64,000 nt of DNA from Petrolisthes cinctipes (lineage: Eukaryota; Arthropoda; Malacostraca; Decapoda; Porcellanidae): NCBI GenBank assembly GCA_033782935.1, contig JAWQEG010000166.1, forward strand, positions 1,826,001-1,890,000. Direction: 5' to 3'. The translations under genes were made by a program, and so were the position numbers. The notes under the pieces are model-generated. The model was given only the letters and a program-made list of their open reading frames with translations, was not told the origin of the DNA and searched no databases. Shown here one piece after another: positions 13,931 to 26,885 of this stretch (positions within the stretch are counted from its first letter, which is position 1; every line of letters begins with the position of its first letter).

Positions 13931-15257
13931 AAATATTCTAGCACTGTGTAGGCATGTACAGATTGCTTCTGGGACCCCAAAATATTGAATTTTTGGGTGT
14001 TTTGAGCGTGAATTTGAGATATAAACGGGTACTGAAGATGCATGCACATATCGACTTTTGTGCATCTAAAAGATCGATTTTCAGTATGTTTTGAGCATGT
14101 ATTTTGAAAATAATCTAACACGTAGTAGGCATGTACAGATCGCTTATGGGACCCCTACATATCGAATTTTCTGGTGTTTTGGGACTGAATTTGAGATATC
14201 GACTTTTTGGCACCTAAAAGATCGATTTTTAGCATGTTTTTAGCCTATATTTTGAAAATATTCTAGCACTGAGTAGGCATGTACAGATTGCTTCTGGGAC
14301 CCCAAAATATTGAATTTTCGGGTTTTTGAGCCTGAATTTGAGATATAAACGGGTACAGAAGATACATGCACATATTGACTTTGGGCACCAAAAATATCGA
14401 TTTTCAGCATGTTTTGGGCCTGAATTTTGAAAATACTCTAACACTGAGCAGGAATGTACAGATTGGTTCTGGGACCCCAAAATATTGAATTTTCGGGTGT
14501 TTTTCAGCCTGAATTTGAGATATAAACGGGTACTGAAGATACATGCACATATCGACTTTTGTGCACCTAAAAGATCGATTTTCAGTATGTTTTGAGCATG
14601 TATTTTGAAAATACTCTAACACGGAGTAGGCATGTACAGATCGCTTCTGGGACCCCTAAATATCGAATTTTCGGGTGTTTTGGGACTGAATTTGAGATAT
14701 CGACTTTTTGGCACCTAAAAGATCGATTTTTAGCATGTTTTTAGCCTATATTTTGAAAATATTCTAGCACTAAGTAGGCATGTACAGATTGCTTCTGGGA
14801 CCCCAAAATATTGAATTTTCGGGTGTTTTGAGCCTGAATTTGAGATATAAACGGGTACAGAAGATACATGCACATATTGACTTTGGGCACCAAAAATATC
14901 GATTTTCAGAATGTTTTGGGCCTGAATTTTGAAAATACTCTAACACTGAGCAGGCATGTACAGATTGCTTCTGGGACCCCAAAATATTGAATTTTCGGGT
15001 GTTTTGAGCCTGAATTTGAGATATAAACGGGTACTGAAGATGCATGCACATATCGACTTTTGTGCACCTAAAAGATCGATTTTCAGTATGTTTTGAGCAT
15101 GTATTTTGAAAATACTCTAACACGGAGTAAGCATGTACAGATCGCTTCTGGGACCCCTAAATATCTAATTTTCGGGTGTTTTGGGACTGAATTTGAGATA
15201 TCGACTTTTTGGCACCTAAAAGATCGATTTTTAGCATGTTTTTAGCCTATATTTTGA

Positions 15258-15905
15258 AAATATTCTAGCACTGAGTAGGCATGTACAAATTGCTTCTGGG
15301 ACCCCAAAATATTGAATTTTCGGGTGTTTTGAGCCTGAATTTGAGATATAAACGGGTACTGAAGATGCATGCACATATCGACTTTTGTGCACCTAAAAGA
15401 TCGATTTTCAGTATGTTTTGAGCATGTATTTTGAAAATACTCTAACACGGAGTAGGCATGTACAGATACCTTCTGGGACCTCTAAATATCGAATTTTCGG
15501 GTGTTTTGGGACTGAATTTGAGATATCGACTTTTTGGCACCTAAAAGATCGATTTTTAGCATGTTTTTAGCCTATATTTTGAAAATATTCTAGCACTGAG
15601 TAGGCATGTACAGATTGCTTCTGGGACCCCAAAATATTGAATTTTCAGTGTTTTGAGCCTGAATTTGAGATATAAACGGGTACAGAAGATACATGCACAT
15701 ATTGACTTTGGGCACCAAAAATATCGATTTTCAGCATGTTTTGGGCCTGAATTTTGAAAATACTCTAACACTGAGCAGGCATGTACAGATCGCTTCTGGG
15801 ACCCCTAAATATCGAATTTTCGGGTGTTTTGGGACTGAATTTGAGATATCGACTTTTTGGCACCTAAAAGATCGATTTTTAGCATGTTTTTAGCCTATAT
15901 TTTGA
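15258..15905. repeat. 325-bp and 323-bp dimer units side by side
   Basis: 15258-15582 is A/B hybrid plus C. 15583-15905 is a full A (minus one base in 'attttcagtgtttt') directly followed by C2, with B absent. The two are different routes to a two-monomer unit. Both recur at 19894 and 20219. Confidence 0.83.
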
Positions 15906-16396
15906 AAATATTCTAGCACTGTACAGATTGCTTCTGGGACCCCAAAATATTGAATTTTCGGGTGTTTTGAGCCTGAATTTGAGATATAAACGAGTACAGA
16001 AGATACATGCACATATTGACTTTGGGCACCAAAAATATCGATTTTCAGCATGTTTTGGGCCTTAATTTTGAAAATACTCTAACACGGAATAGGCATGTAC
16101 AGATCGCTTCTGGGACTCCAAAATATCGAATTTTCGAGTGTTTAGGGCCAGAATTTGAGATATAAACGGGTACAGAAGATGCATGCACATATCGACTTTT
16201 GGGCACCTAAAAGATCGATTTTCAGTATGTTTTTGGCCTGTATTTTGAAAATACTCTAACACGGAGTAGGCATGTACAGATACCTTCTGGGACCTCTAAA
16301 TATCGAATTTTCGGGTGTTTTGGGACTGAATTTGAGATATCGATTTTTTGGCACCTAAAATGTCGATTTTTAGCATGTTATTAGCCTATATTTTGA

Positions 16397-17073
16397 AAAT
16401 ATTCTAGCACTGTGTAGGCATGTACAGATTGCTTCTGGGACCCCAAAATATTGAATTTTCGGGTGTTTTGAGCCTGAATTTGAGATATAAACGGGTACAG
16501 AAGATACATGCACATATTGACTTTGGACATCTAAAATATCGATTTTCAGCATGTTTTGGGCCTGTATTTTGAAAATACTCTAGCACTGAGTAGGCATGTA
16601 CAGATTGCTTCTGGGACCCCAAAATATTGAATTTTCGGGTGTTTTGAGCCTGAATTTGAGATATAAACGGGTACAGAAGATACATGCACATATTGACTTT
16701 GGGCACCAAAAATATCGATTTTCAGCATGTTTTGGGCCTGAATTTTGAAAATACTCTAACACTGAGTAGGCATGTACAGATTGCTTCTGGGACCCCAAAA
16801 TATCGAATTTTCGGGTGTTTTGAGCCTGAATTTGAGATATAAACGGGTACTGAAGATGCATGCACATATCGACTTTTGTGCACCTAAAAGATCGATTTTC
16901 AGTATGTTTTTGGCCTGTATTTTGAAAATACTCTAACACGGAGTAGGCATGTACAGATACCTTCTGGGACCTCTAAATATCGAATTTTCGGGTGTTTTGG
17001 GACTGAATTTGAGATATCGATTTTTTGGCACCTAAAATGTCGATTTTTAGCATGTTTTTAGCCTATATTTTGA
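16397..17073. repeat. 677-bp four-monomer unit (A2-A1-B-C1)
   Basis: Monomers measure 176, 176, 177 and 148. The second monomer has an A body but a B-like junction, 'aaatactctagcactgag', showing that an A head was joined to a B upstream edge. A2 carries 'ctttggacatc'. The duplicate lies at 21033-21709. Confidence 0.85.
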
Positions 17074-18566
17074 AAATATTCTAGCACTGTCTAGGCATGT
17101 ACAGATTGCTTCTGGGACCCCAAAATATTGAATTTTCGGGTGTTTTGAGCCTGAATTTGAGATATAAACGGGTACAGAAGATACATGCACATATTGACTT
17201 TGGGCATCTAAAATATCGATTTTCAGCATGTTTTGGGCCTGTATTTTGAAAATACTCTAACACTGTACAGATTGCTTCTGGGACCCCAAAATATTGAATT
17301 TTCGGGTGTTTTGAGCCTGAATTTAAGATATAAACGGGTACTGAAGATGCATGCACATATCGACTTTTGTGCACCTAAAAGATCGATTTTCAGTATGTTT
17401 TGAGCATGTATTTTGAAAATACTCTAACACGGAGTAGGCATGTACAGATCGCTTCTGGGACCCCTAAATATCGAATTTTCGGGTGTTTTGGGACTGAATT
17501 TGAGATATCGACTTTTTGGCACCTAAAAGATCGATTTTTAGCATGTTTTTAGCCTATATTTTGAAAATATTCTAGCACTGAGTAGGCATGTACAGATTGC
17601 TTCTGGGACCCCAAAATATTGAATTTTCGGGTGTTTTGAGCCTGAATTTGAGATATAAACGGGTACAGAAGATACATGCACATATTGACTTTGGGCACCA
17701 AAAATATCGATTTTCAGCATGTTTTGGGCCTGAATTTTGAAAATACTCTAACACGGAGTAGGCATGTACAGATCGCTTCTGGGACCCCAAAATATCGAAT
17801 TTTCGGGTGTTTAGGGCCAGAATTTGAGATATAAACGGGTACAGAAGATGCATACACATATCGACTTTTGGGCACCTAAAAAATCGATTTTCAGTATGTT
17901 TTTGGCCTGTATTTTGAAAATACTCTAACACGGAGTAGGCATGTACAGATACCTTCTGGGACCTCTAAATATCGAATTTTCGGGTGTTTTGGGACTGAAT
18001 TTGAGATATCGATTTTTTGTCACCTAAAATGTCGATTTTTAGCATGTTTTTAGCCTATATTTTGAAAATATTCTAGCACTGTGTAGGCATGTACAGATTG
18101 CTTCTGGGACCCCAAAATATTGAATTTTAGGGTGTTTTGAGCCTGAATTTGAGATATAAACGGGTACAGAAGATACATGCACATATTGACTTTGGGCATC
18201 TAAAATATCGATTTTCAGCATGTTTTGGGCCTGTATTTTGAAAATACTCTAACACTGAGTAGGCATGTACAGATTGCTTCTAGGACCCCAAAATATTGAA
18301 TTTTCAGGTGTTTTGAGCCTGAATTTGAGATATAAACGGGTACTGAAGATGCATGCACATATCGACTTTTGTGCACCTAAAAGATCGATTTTCAGTATGT
18401 TTTGAGCATGTATTTTGAAAATACTTTAACACGGAGTAGGCATGTACAGATCGCTTCTGGGACCCCTAAATATCGAATTTTCGGGTGTTTTGGGACTGAA
18501 TTTGAGATATCGATTTTTTGGCACCTAAAATGTCGATTTTTAGCATGTTTTTAGCCTATATTTTGA

Positions 18567-21500
18567 AAATATTCTAGCACTGTGTAGGCATGTACAGATT
18601 GCTTCTGGGACCCCAAAATATTGAATTTTTGGGTGTTTTGAGCGTAAATTTGAGATATAAACGGGTACTGAAGATGCATGCAGATATCGAATTTTGTGCA
18701 TCTAAAAGATCGATTTTCAGTATGTTTTGAGCATGTATTTTGAAAATAATCTAACACGTAGTAGGCATGTACAGATCGCTTATGGGACCCCTACATATCG
18801 AATTTTCTGGTGTTTTGGGACTGAATTTGAGATATCGACTTTTTGGCACCTAAAAGATCGATTTTTAGCATGTTTTTAGCCTATATTTTGAAAATATTCT
18901 AGCACTGAGTAGGCATGTACAGATTGCTTCTGGGACCCCAAAATATTGAATTTTCGGGTTTTTGAGCCTGAATTTGAGATATAAACGGGTACAGAAGATA
19001 CATGCACATATTGACTTTGGGCACCAAAAATATCGATTTTCAGCATGTTTTGGGCCTGAATTTTGAAAATACTCTAACACTGAGCAGGAATGTACAGATT
19101 GGTTCTGGGACCCCAAAATATTGAATTTTCGGGTGTTTTTCAGCCTGAATTTGAGATATAAACGGGTACTGAAGATACATGCACATATCGACTTTTGTGC
19201 ACCTAAAAGATCGATTTTCAGTATGTTTTGAGCATGTATTTTGAAAATACTCTAACACGGAGTAGGCATGTACAGATCGCTTCTGGGATCCCTAAATATC
19301 GAATTTTCGGGTGTTTTGGGACTGAATTTGAGATATCGACTTTTTGGCACCTAAAAGATCGATTTTTAGCATGTTTTTAGCCTATATTTTGAAAATATTC
19401 TAGCACTAAGTAGGCATGTACAGATTGCTTCTGGGACCCCAAAATATTGAATTTTCGGGTGTTTTGAGCCTGAATTTGAGATATAAACGGGTACAGAAGA
19501 TACATGCACATATTGACTTTGGGCACCAAAAATATCGATTTTCAGAATGTTTTGGGCCTGAATTTTGAAAATACTCTAACACTGAGCAGGCATGTACAGA
19601 TTGCTTCTGGGACCCCAAAATATTGAATTTTCGGGTGTTTTGAGCCTGAATTTGAGATATAAACGGGTACTGAAGATGCATGCACATATCGACTTTTGTG
19701 CACCTAAAAGATCGATTTTCAGTATGTTTTGAGCATGTATTTTGAAAATACTCTAACACGGAGTAAGCATGTACAGATCGCTTCTGGGACCCCTAAATAT
19801 CTAATTTTCGGGTGTTTTGGGACTGAATTTGAGATATCGACTTTTTGGCACCTAAAAGATCGATTTTTAGCATGTTTTTAGCCTATATTTTGAAAATATT
19901 CTAGCACTGAGTAGGCATGTACAAATTGCTTCTGGGACCCCAAAATATTGAATTTTCGGGTGTTTTGAGCCTGAATTTGAGATATAAACGGGTACTGAAG
20001 ATGCATGCACATATCGACTTTTGTGCACCTAAAAGATCGATTTTCAGTATGTTTTGAGCATGTATTTTGAAAATACTCTAACACGGAGTAGGCATGTACA
20101 GATACCTTCTGGGACCTCTAAATATCGAATTTTCGGGTGTTTTGGGACTGAATTTGAGATATCGACTTTTTGGCACCTAAAAGATCGATTTTTAGCATGT
20201 TTTTAGCCTATATTTTGAAAATATTCTAGCACTGAGTAGGCATGTACAGATTGCTTCTGGGACCCCAAAATATTGAATTTTCAGTGTTTTGAGCCTGAAT
20301 TTGAGATATAAACGGGTACAGAAGATACATGCACATATTGACTTTGGGCACCAAAAATATCGATTTTCAGCATGTTTTGGGCCTGAATTTTGAAAATACT
20401 CTAACACTGAGCAGGCATGTACAGATCGCTTCTGGGACCCCTAAATATCGAATTTTCGGGTGTTTTGGGACTGAATTTGAGATATCGACTTTTTGGCACC
20501 TAAAAGATCGATTTTTAGCATGTTTTTAGCCTATATTTTGAAAATATTCTAGCACTGTACAGATTGCTTCTGGGACCCCAAAATATTGAATTTTCGGGTG
20601 TTTTGAGCCTGAATTTGAGATATAAACGAGTACAGAAGATACATGCACATATTGACTTTGGGCACCAAAAATATCGATTTTCAGCATGTTTTGGGCCTTA
20701 ATTTTGAAAATACTCTAACACGGAATAGGCATGTACAGATCGCTTCTGGGACTCCAAAATATCGAATTTTCGAGTGTTTAGGGCCAGAATTTGAGATATA
20801 AACGGGTACAGAAGATGCATGCACATATCGACTTTTGGGCACCTAAAAGATCGATTTTCAGTATGTTTTTGGCCTGTATTTTGAAAATACTCTAACACGG
20901 AGTAGGCATGTACAGATACCTTCTGGGACCTCTAAATATCGAATTTTCGGGTGTTTTGGGACTGAATTTGAGATATCGATTTTTTGGCACCTAAAATGTC
21001 GATTTTTAGCATGTTATTAGCCTATATTTTGAAAATATTCTAGCACTGTGTAGGCATGTACAGATTGCTTCTGGGACCCCAAAATATTGAATTTTCGGGT
21101 GTTTTGAGCCTGAATTTGAGATATAAACGGGTACAGAAGATACATGCACATATTGACTTTGGACATCTAAAATATCGATTTTCAGCATGTTTTGGGCCTG
21201 TATTTTGAAAATACTCTAGCACTGAGTAGGCATGTACAGATTGCTTCTGGGACCCCAAAATATTGAATTTTCGGGTGTTTTGAGCCTGAATTTGAGATAT
21301 AAACGGGTACAGAAGATACATGCACATATTGACTTTGGGCACCAAAAATATCGATTTTCAGCATGTTTTGGGCCTGAATTTTGAAAATACTCTAACACTG
21401 AGTAGGCATGTACAGATTGCTTCTGGGACCCCAAAATATCGAATTTTCGGGTGTTTTGAGCCTGAATTTGAGATATAAACGGGTACTGAAGATGCATGCA

Positions 21501-21709
21501 CATATCGACTTTTGTGCACCTAAAAGATCGATTTTCAGTATGTTTTTGGCCTGTATTTTGAAAATACTCTAACACGGAGTAGGCATGTACAGATACCTTC
21601 TGGGACCTCTAAATATCGAATTTTCGGGTGTTTTGGGACTGAATTTGAGATATCGATTTTTTGGCACCTAAAATGTCGATTTTTAGCATGTTTTTAGCCT
21701 ATATTTTGA
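18567..21709. repeat. Block c, copy 2 (first 3143 bp duplicated)
   Basis: Unit starts 18567, 18892, 19393, 19894, 20219, 20542 and 21033 are each 4636 bp from those of copy 1. Shared private changes include 'gaaaataatctaacacgtag', 'cttatgggacccctac', 'cgggtttttgag', 'gtgtttttcagcc', 'gagcaggaatg' and 'attttcagtgtttt'. Copy-specific changes include 'gcagatatcgaa' at about 18680. Confidence 0.87.
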
Positions 21710-24204
21710 TAATATTCTAGCACTGTGTAGGCATGTACAGATTGCTTCTGGGACCCCAAAATATTGAATTTTCGGGTGTTTTGAGCCTGAATTTGAGATA
21801 TAAACGGGTACAGAAGATACATGCACATATTGACTTTGGGCATCTAAAATATCGATTTTCAGCATGTTTTGGGCCTGTATTTTGAAAATACTCTAACACT
21901 GAGTAGGCATATAAAGATTGCTTCTGGGACCCCAAAATATTGAATTTTCGGGTGTTTTGAGCCTGAATTTGAGATATAAACGGGTACTGAAGATGCATGC
22001 ACATATCGACTTTTGGGCACCTAAAAGATCGATTTTCAGTATGTTTTGAGCATGTATTTTGAAAATACTCTAACACGGAGTAGGCATGTACAGATCGCTT
22101 CTGGGACCCCTAAATATCGAATTTTCGGGTGTTTTGGGACTGAATTTGAGATATCGACTTTTTGGCACCTAAAAGATCGATTTTTAGCATGTTTTTAGGC
22201 TATATTTTGAAAATATTCTAGCACTGAGTAGGCATGTACAGATTGCTTCTGGGACCCCAAAATATTGAATTTTCGGGTGTTTTGAGCCTGAATTTGAGAT
22301 ATAAACGAGTACAGAAGATACATGCACATATTGACTTTGGGCACCAAAAATATCGATTTTCAGCATGTTTTGGGCCTTAATTTTGAAAATACTCTAACAC
22401 GGAGTAGGCATGTACAGATCGCTTCTGGGACCCCAAAATATCGAATTTTCGGGTGTTTAGGGCCAGAATTTGAGATATAAACGGGTACAGAAGATGCATG
22501 CACATATCGAGTTTTGGGCACCTAAAAGATCGATTTTCAGTATGTTTTTGGCCTGTATTTTCAAAATACTCTAACAAGGAGTAGGCATGTACAGATACCT
22601 TCTGGGACCTCTAAATATCGAATTTTCGGGTGTTTTGGGACTGAATTTGATATATCGATTTTTTGGCACCTAAAATGTCGATTTTTAGCATGTTTTTAGC
22701 CTATATTTTGAAAATATTCTAGCACTGTACAGATTGCTTCTGGGACCCCAAAATATTGAATTTTCGGGTGTTTTGAGCCTGAATTTGAGATATAAACGGG
22801 TACAGAAGATACATGCACATATTGACTTTGGGCATCTAAAATATCGATTTTCAGCATGTTTTGGGCCTGTATTTTGAAAATACTCTAACACTGAGTAGGC
22901 ATGTACAGATTGCTTCTGGGACCCCAAAATATTGAATTTTCGGGTGTTTTGAGCCTGAATTTGAGATATAAACGGGTACTGAAGATGCATGCACATATCG
23001 ACTTTTGTGCACCTAAAAGATCGATTTTCAGTATGTTTTGAGCATGTATTTTGAAAATACTCTAACACGGAGTAGGCATGTACAGATCGCTTCTGGGACC
23101 CCTAAATATCGAATTTTCGGGTGTTTTGGGACTGAATTTGAGATATCGACTTTTTGGCACCTAAAAGATCGATTTTTAGCATGTTTTTAGCCTATATTTT
23201 GAAAATATTCTAGCACTGAGTAGGCATGTACAGATTGCTTCTGGGACCCCAAAATATTGAATTTTCGGGTGTTTTGAGCCTGAATTTGAGATATAAACGG
23301 GTACAGAAGATACATGCACATATTGACTTTGGGCACCAAAAATATCGATTTTTAGCATGTTTTGGGCCTGAATTTTGAAAATACTCTAACACTGAGTAAG
23401 CATGTACAGATTGCTTCTGGGACCCCAAAATATTGAATTTTCGGGTGTTTTGAGCCTGAATTTGAGATATAAACGGGTACTGAAGATGCATGCACATATC
23501 GACTTTTGTGCACCTAAAAGATCGATTTTCAGTATGTTTTTGGCCTGTATTTTGAAAATACTCTAACACGGAGTAGGCATGTACAGATACCTTCTGGGAC
23601 CTCTAAATATCGAATTTTCGGGTGTTTTGGGACTGAATTTGAGATATCGATTTTTTGGCACCTAAAATGTCGATTTTTAGCATGTTTTTAGCGTATATTT
23701 TGAAAATATTCTAGCACTGTGTAGGCATGTACAGATTGCTTCTGGGACCCCAAAATATTGAATTTTCGGGTGTTTTGAGCCTGAATTTGAGATATAAACG
23801 GGTACAGAAGATACATGCACATATTGACTTTGGGCATCTAAAATATCGATTTTCAGCATGTTTTGGGCCTGTATTTTGAAAATACTCTAACACTGAGTAG
23901 GCATGTACAGATTGCTTCTGGGACCCCAAAATATTGAATTTTCGGGTGTTTTGAGCCTGAATTTGAGATATAAACGGGTACAGAAGATGCATGCACATAT
24001 CGACTTTTGGGCACCTAAAAGATTGATTTTCAGTATGCTTTGAGCATGTATTTTGAAAATACTCTAACACGGAGTAGGCATGTACAGATCGCTTCTGTGA
24101 CCCCTAAATATCGAATTTTCGGGTGTTTTGGGACTGAATTTGAGATATCGATTTTTTGGCACCTAAAATGTCGATTCTTAGCATGTTTTTAGACTAAATT
24201 TTGA
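21710..24204. repeat. Regular HOR stretch of five units
   Basis: Units start at 21710, 22211, 22712, 23203 and 23704 with lengths 501, 501, 491, 501 and 501. A1 and A2 alternate as in the hexamer. The 491 unit has the A-head 10-bp deletion ('agcactgtacag' at about 22724). No monomer gain or loss is seen. Confidence 0.88.
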
Positions 24205-26885
24205 AAATATTGTAGCACTGAGTAGGCATGTACAGATTGCTTCTGGGACCCCAAAATATTGAATTTTCGGGTGTTTTGAGCCTGAATTTAAGATATAAAC
24301 GGGTAAAGAAGATACATGCACATATTGACTTTGGGCACCAAAAATATCGATTTTCAGCATGTTTTGGGCCTGAATTTTGAAAATACTCTAACACGGAGTA
24401 GGCATGTACAGATCGCTTCTGGGACCCCAAAATATCGAATTTTCGGGTGTTTAGGGCCAGAATTTGAGATATAAACGGGTACAGAAGATGCATGCACATA
24501 TCGAGTTTTGGGCACCTAAAAGATCGATTTTCAGTATGTTTTTGGCCTGTATTTTGAAAATACTCTAACAAGGAGTAGGCATGTACAGATACCTTCTGGG
24601 ACCTCTAAATATCGAATTTTCGGGTGTTTTGGGACTGAATTTGATATATCGATTTTTTGGCACCTAAAATGTCGATTCTTAGCATGTTTTTAGACTAAAT
24701 TTTGAAAATATTCTAGCACTGTGTAGGCATGTACAGATTGCTTCTGGGACCCCAAAATATTGAATTTTCGGGTGTTTTGAGCCTGAATTTGAGATATAAA
24801 TGGGTACAGAAGATACATGCACATATTGACTTTGGACATCTAAAATATCGATTTTTAGCATGTTTTGGGCCTGTATTTTGAAAATACTCTATCACTGAGT
24901 AGGCATGTACAGATTGCTTCTGGGACCCAAAAATATTGAATTTTCGGGTGTTTTGAGCCTGAATTTGAGATATAAACGGGTACAGAAGATACATGCACTT
25001 ATCGACTTTGGGCACCAAAAATATCGATTTTCAGCATGTTTTGGGCCTGAATTTTGAAAATACTCTAACACGGAGTAGGCATGTACAGATTGCTTCTGGG
25101 ACCCCAAAATATTGAATTTTCGGGTGTTTTGAGCCTGAATTTGAGATATAAACGGGTACTGAAGATGCATGCACATATCGACTTTTGTGCACCTAAAAGA
25201 TCGATTTTCAGTATGTTTTTGGCCTGTATTTTGAAAATACTCTAACACGGAGTAGGCATGTACAGATACCTTCTGGGACCTCTAAATATCGAATTTTCGG
25301 GTGTTTTGGGACTGAATTTGAGATATCGATTTTTTGGCACCTAAAATGTCGATTTTAATCATGTTTTTAGCCTATATTTTGAAAATATTCTAGCACTGTG
25401 TAGGCATGTACAGATTGCTTCTGGGACCCCAAAATATTGAATTTTCGGGTTTTTTGAGCCTGAATTTGAGATATAAACGGGTACAGAAGATACATGCACA
25501 TATTGGCTTTGGGCATCTAAAATATCGATTTTCAGCATGTTTTGGGCCTGTATTTTGAAAATACTGTAACACTGAGTAGGCATATACAGATTGCTTCTGG
25601 GACCCCAAAATATTGAATTTTCGGGTGTTTTGAGCCTGAATTTGAGATATAAACGGGTACTGAAGATGCATGCACATATCGACTTTTGGGCACCTAAAAG
25701 ATCGATTTTCAGTATGTTTTGAGCATGTATTTTGAAAATACTCTAACACGGAGTAGGCATGTACAGATCGCTTCTGGGACCCCTAAATATCGAATTTTCG
25801 GGTGTTTTGGGACTGAATTTGAGATATCGACTTTTTGGCACCTAAAAGATCGATTTTTAGCATGTTTTTAGCCTATATTTTGAAAATATTCTAGCACTGA
25901 GTAGGCATTTACATATTGCTTCTGGGACCCCAAAATATTGAATTTTCGGGTGTTTTGAGCCTGAATTTGAGATATAAACGGGTAAAGAAGATACATGCAA
26001 ATATTGACTTTGGGCACCAAAAATATCGATTTTCAGCATGTTTTGGGCCTGAATTTTGAAAATACTCTAACACGGAGTAGGCATGTACAGATCGCTTCTG
26101 GGACCCCAAAATATCGAATTTTCGGGTGTTTAGGGCCAGAATTTGAGATATAAACGGGTACAGAAGATGCATGCACATATCGACTTTTGGGCACCTAAAA
26201 GATCGATTTTCAGTATGTTTTTGGCCTGTATTTTGAAAATACTCTAACACGGAGTATTCATGTACAGATACCTTCTGGGACCTCTAAATATCGAATTTTC
26301 GGGTGTTTTGGGACTGAATTTGAGATATCGATTTTTTGGCACCTAAAATGTCGATTTTTAGCATGTTTTTAGCCTATATTTTGAAAATATTCTATCACTG
26401 TCTAGGCATGTACAGATTGCTTCTGGGACCCCAAAATATTGAATTTTCGGGTGTTTTGAGCCTGAATTTGAGATATAAACGGGTACAGAAGATACATGCA
26501 CATATTGACTTTGGGCATCTAAAATATCGATTTTCAGCATGTTTTGGGCCTGTATTTTGAAAATACTCTAACACTGAGTAGGCATGTACAGATTGCTTCT
26601 GGGACCCCAAAATATTGAATTTTCGGGTGTTTTGAGCCTGAATTTGAGATATAAACGGGTACTGAAGATGCATGCACATATCGACTTTTGTGCACCTAAA
26701 AGATCGATTTTCAGTATGTTTTGAGCATGTATTTTGAAAATACTCTAACACGGAGTAGGCATGTACAGATCGCTTCTGGGACCCCTAAATATCGAATTTT
26801 CGGGTGTTTTGGGACTGAATTTGAGATATCGACTTTTTGGCACCTAAAAGATCGATTTTTAGCATGTTTTTAGCCTATATTTTGA
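24205..26885. repeat. Block d, copy 1 (2681 bp)
   Basis: Units are 501, 677, 501, 501 and 501. Markers are 'tagactaaattttg' before the 677 unit, 'gattttaatcatg' in C, 'tattggctttgggc' in A2, 'ggtaaagaag' in A1 and 'ggagtattcatg' in C1. The same unit order follows twice more at exactly 2681-bp spacing. Confidence 0.9.
24706..25382. repeat. 677-bp four-monomer unit in block d copy 1
   Basis: A2-A1-B-C1 as at 16397, but with 'ataaatgggtac' and 'gatttttagcatg' in A2. Here the second A head reads 'ctctatcactgag'. Equivalent units are at 27387-28063 and 30068-30744, where the head reads 'ctctagcactgag'. The class is therefore shared between blocks c and d and predates both. Confidence 0.85.

Larger units (their letters stand above)
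13931..18566. repeat. Block c, copy 1 (4636 bp)
   Basis: Unit lengths are 325, 501, 501, 325, 323, 491, 677, then 491, 501, 501. The first seven repeat at offset 4636. The last three (17074-18566) are a third copy of 6461-7953 and 11937-13429, sharing 'gcactgtctagg', 'gatgcatacac', 'cctaaaaaatcg', 'ttttagggtg' and 'cttctaggacc'. Confidence 0.87.
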
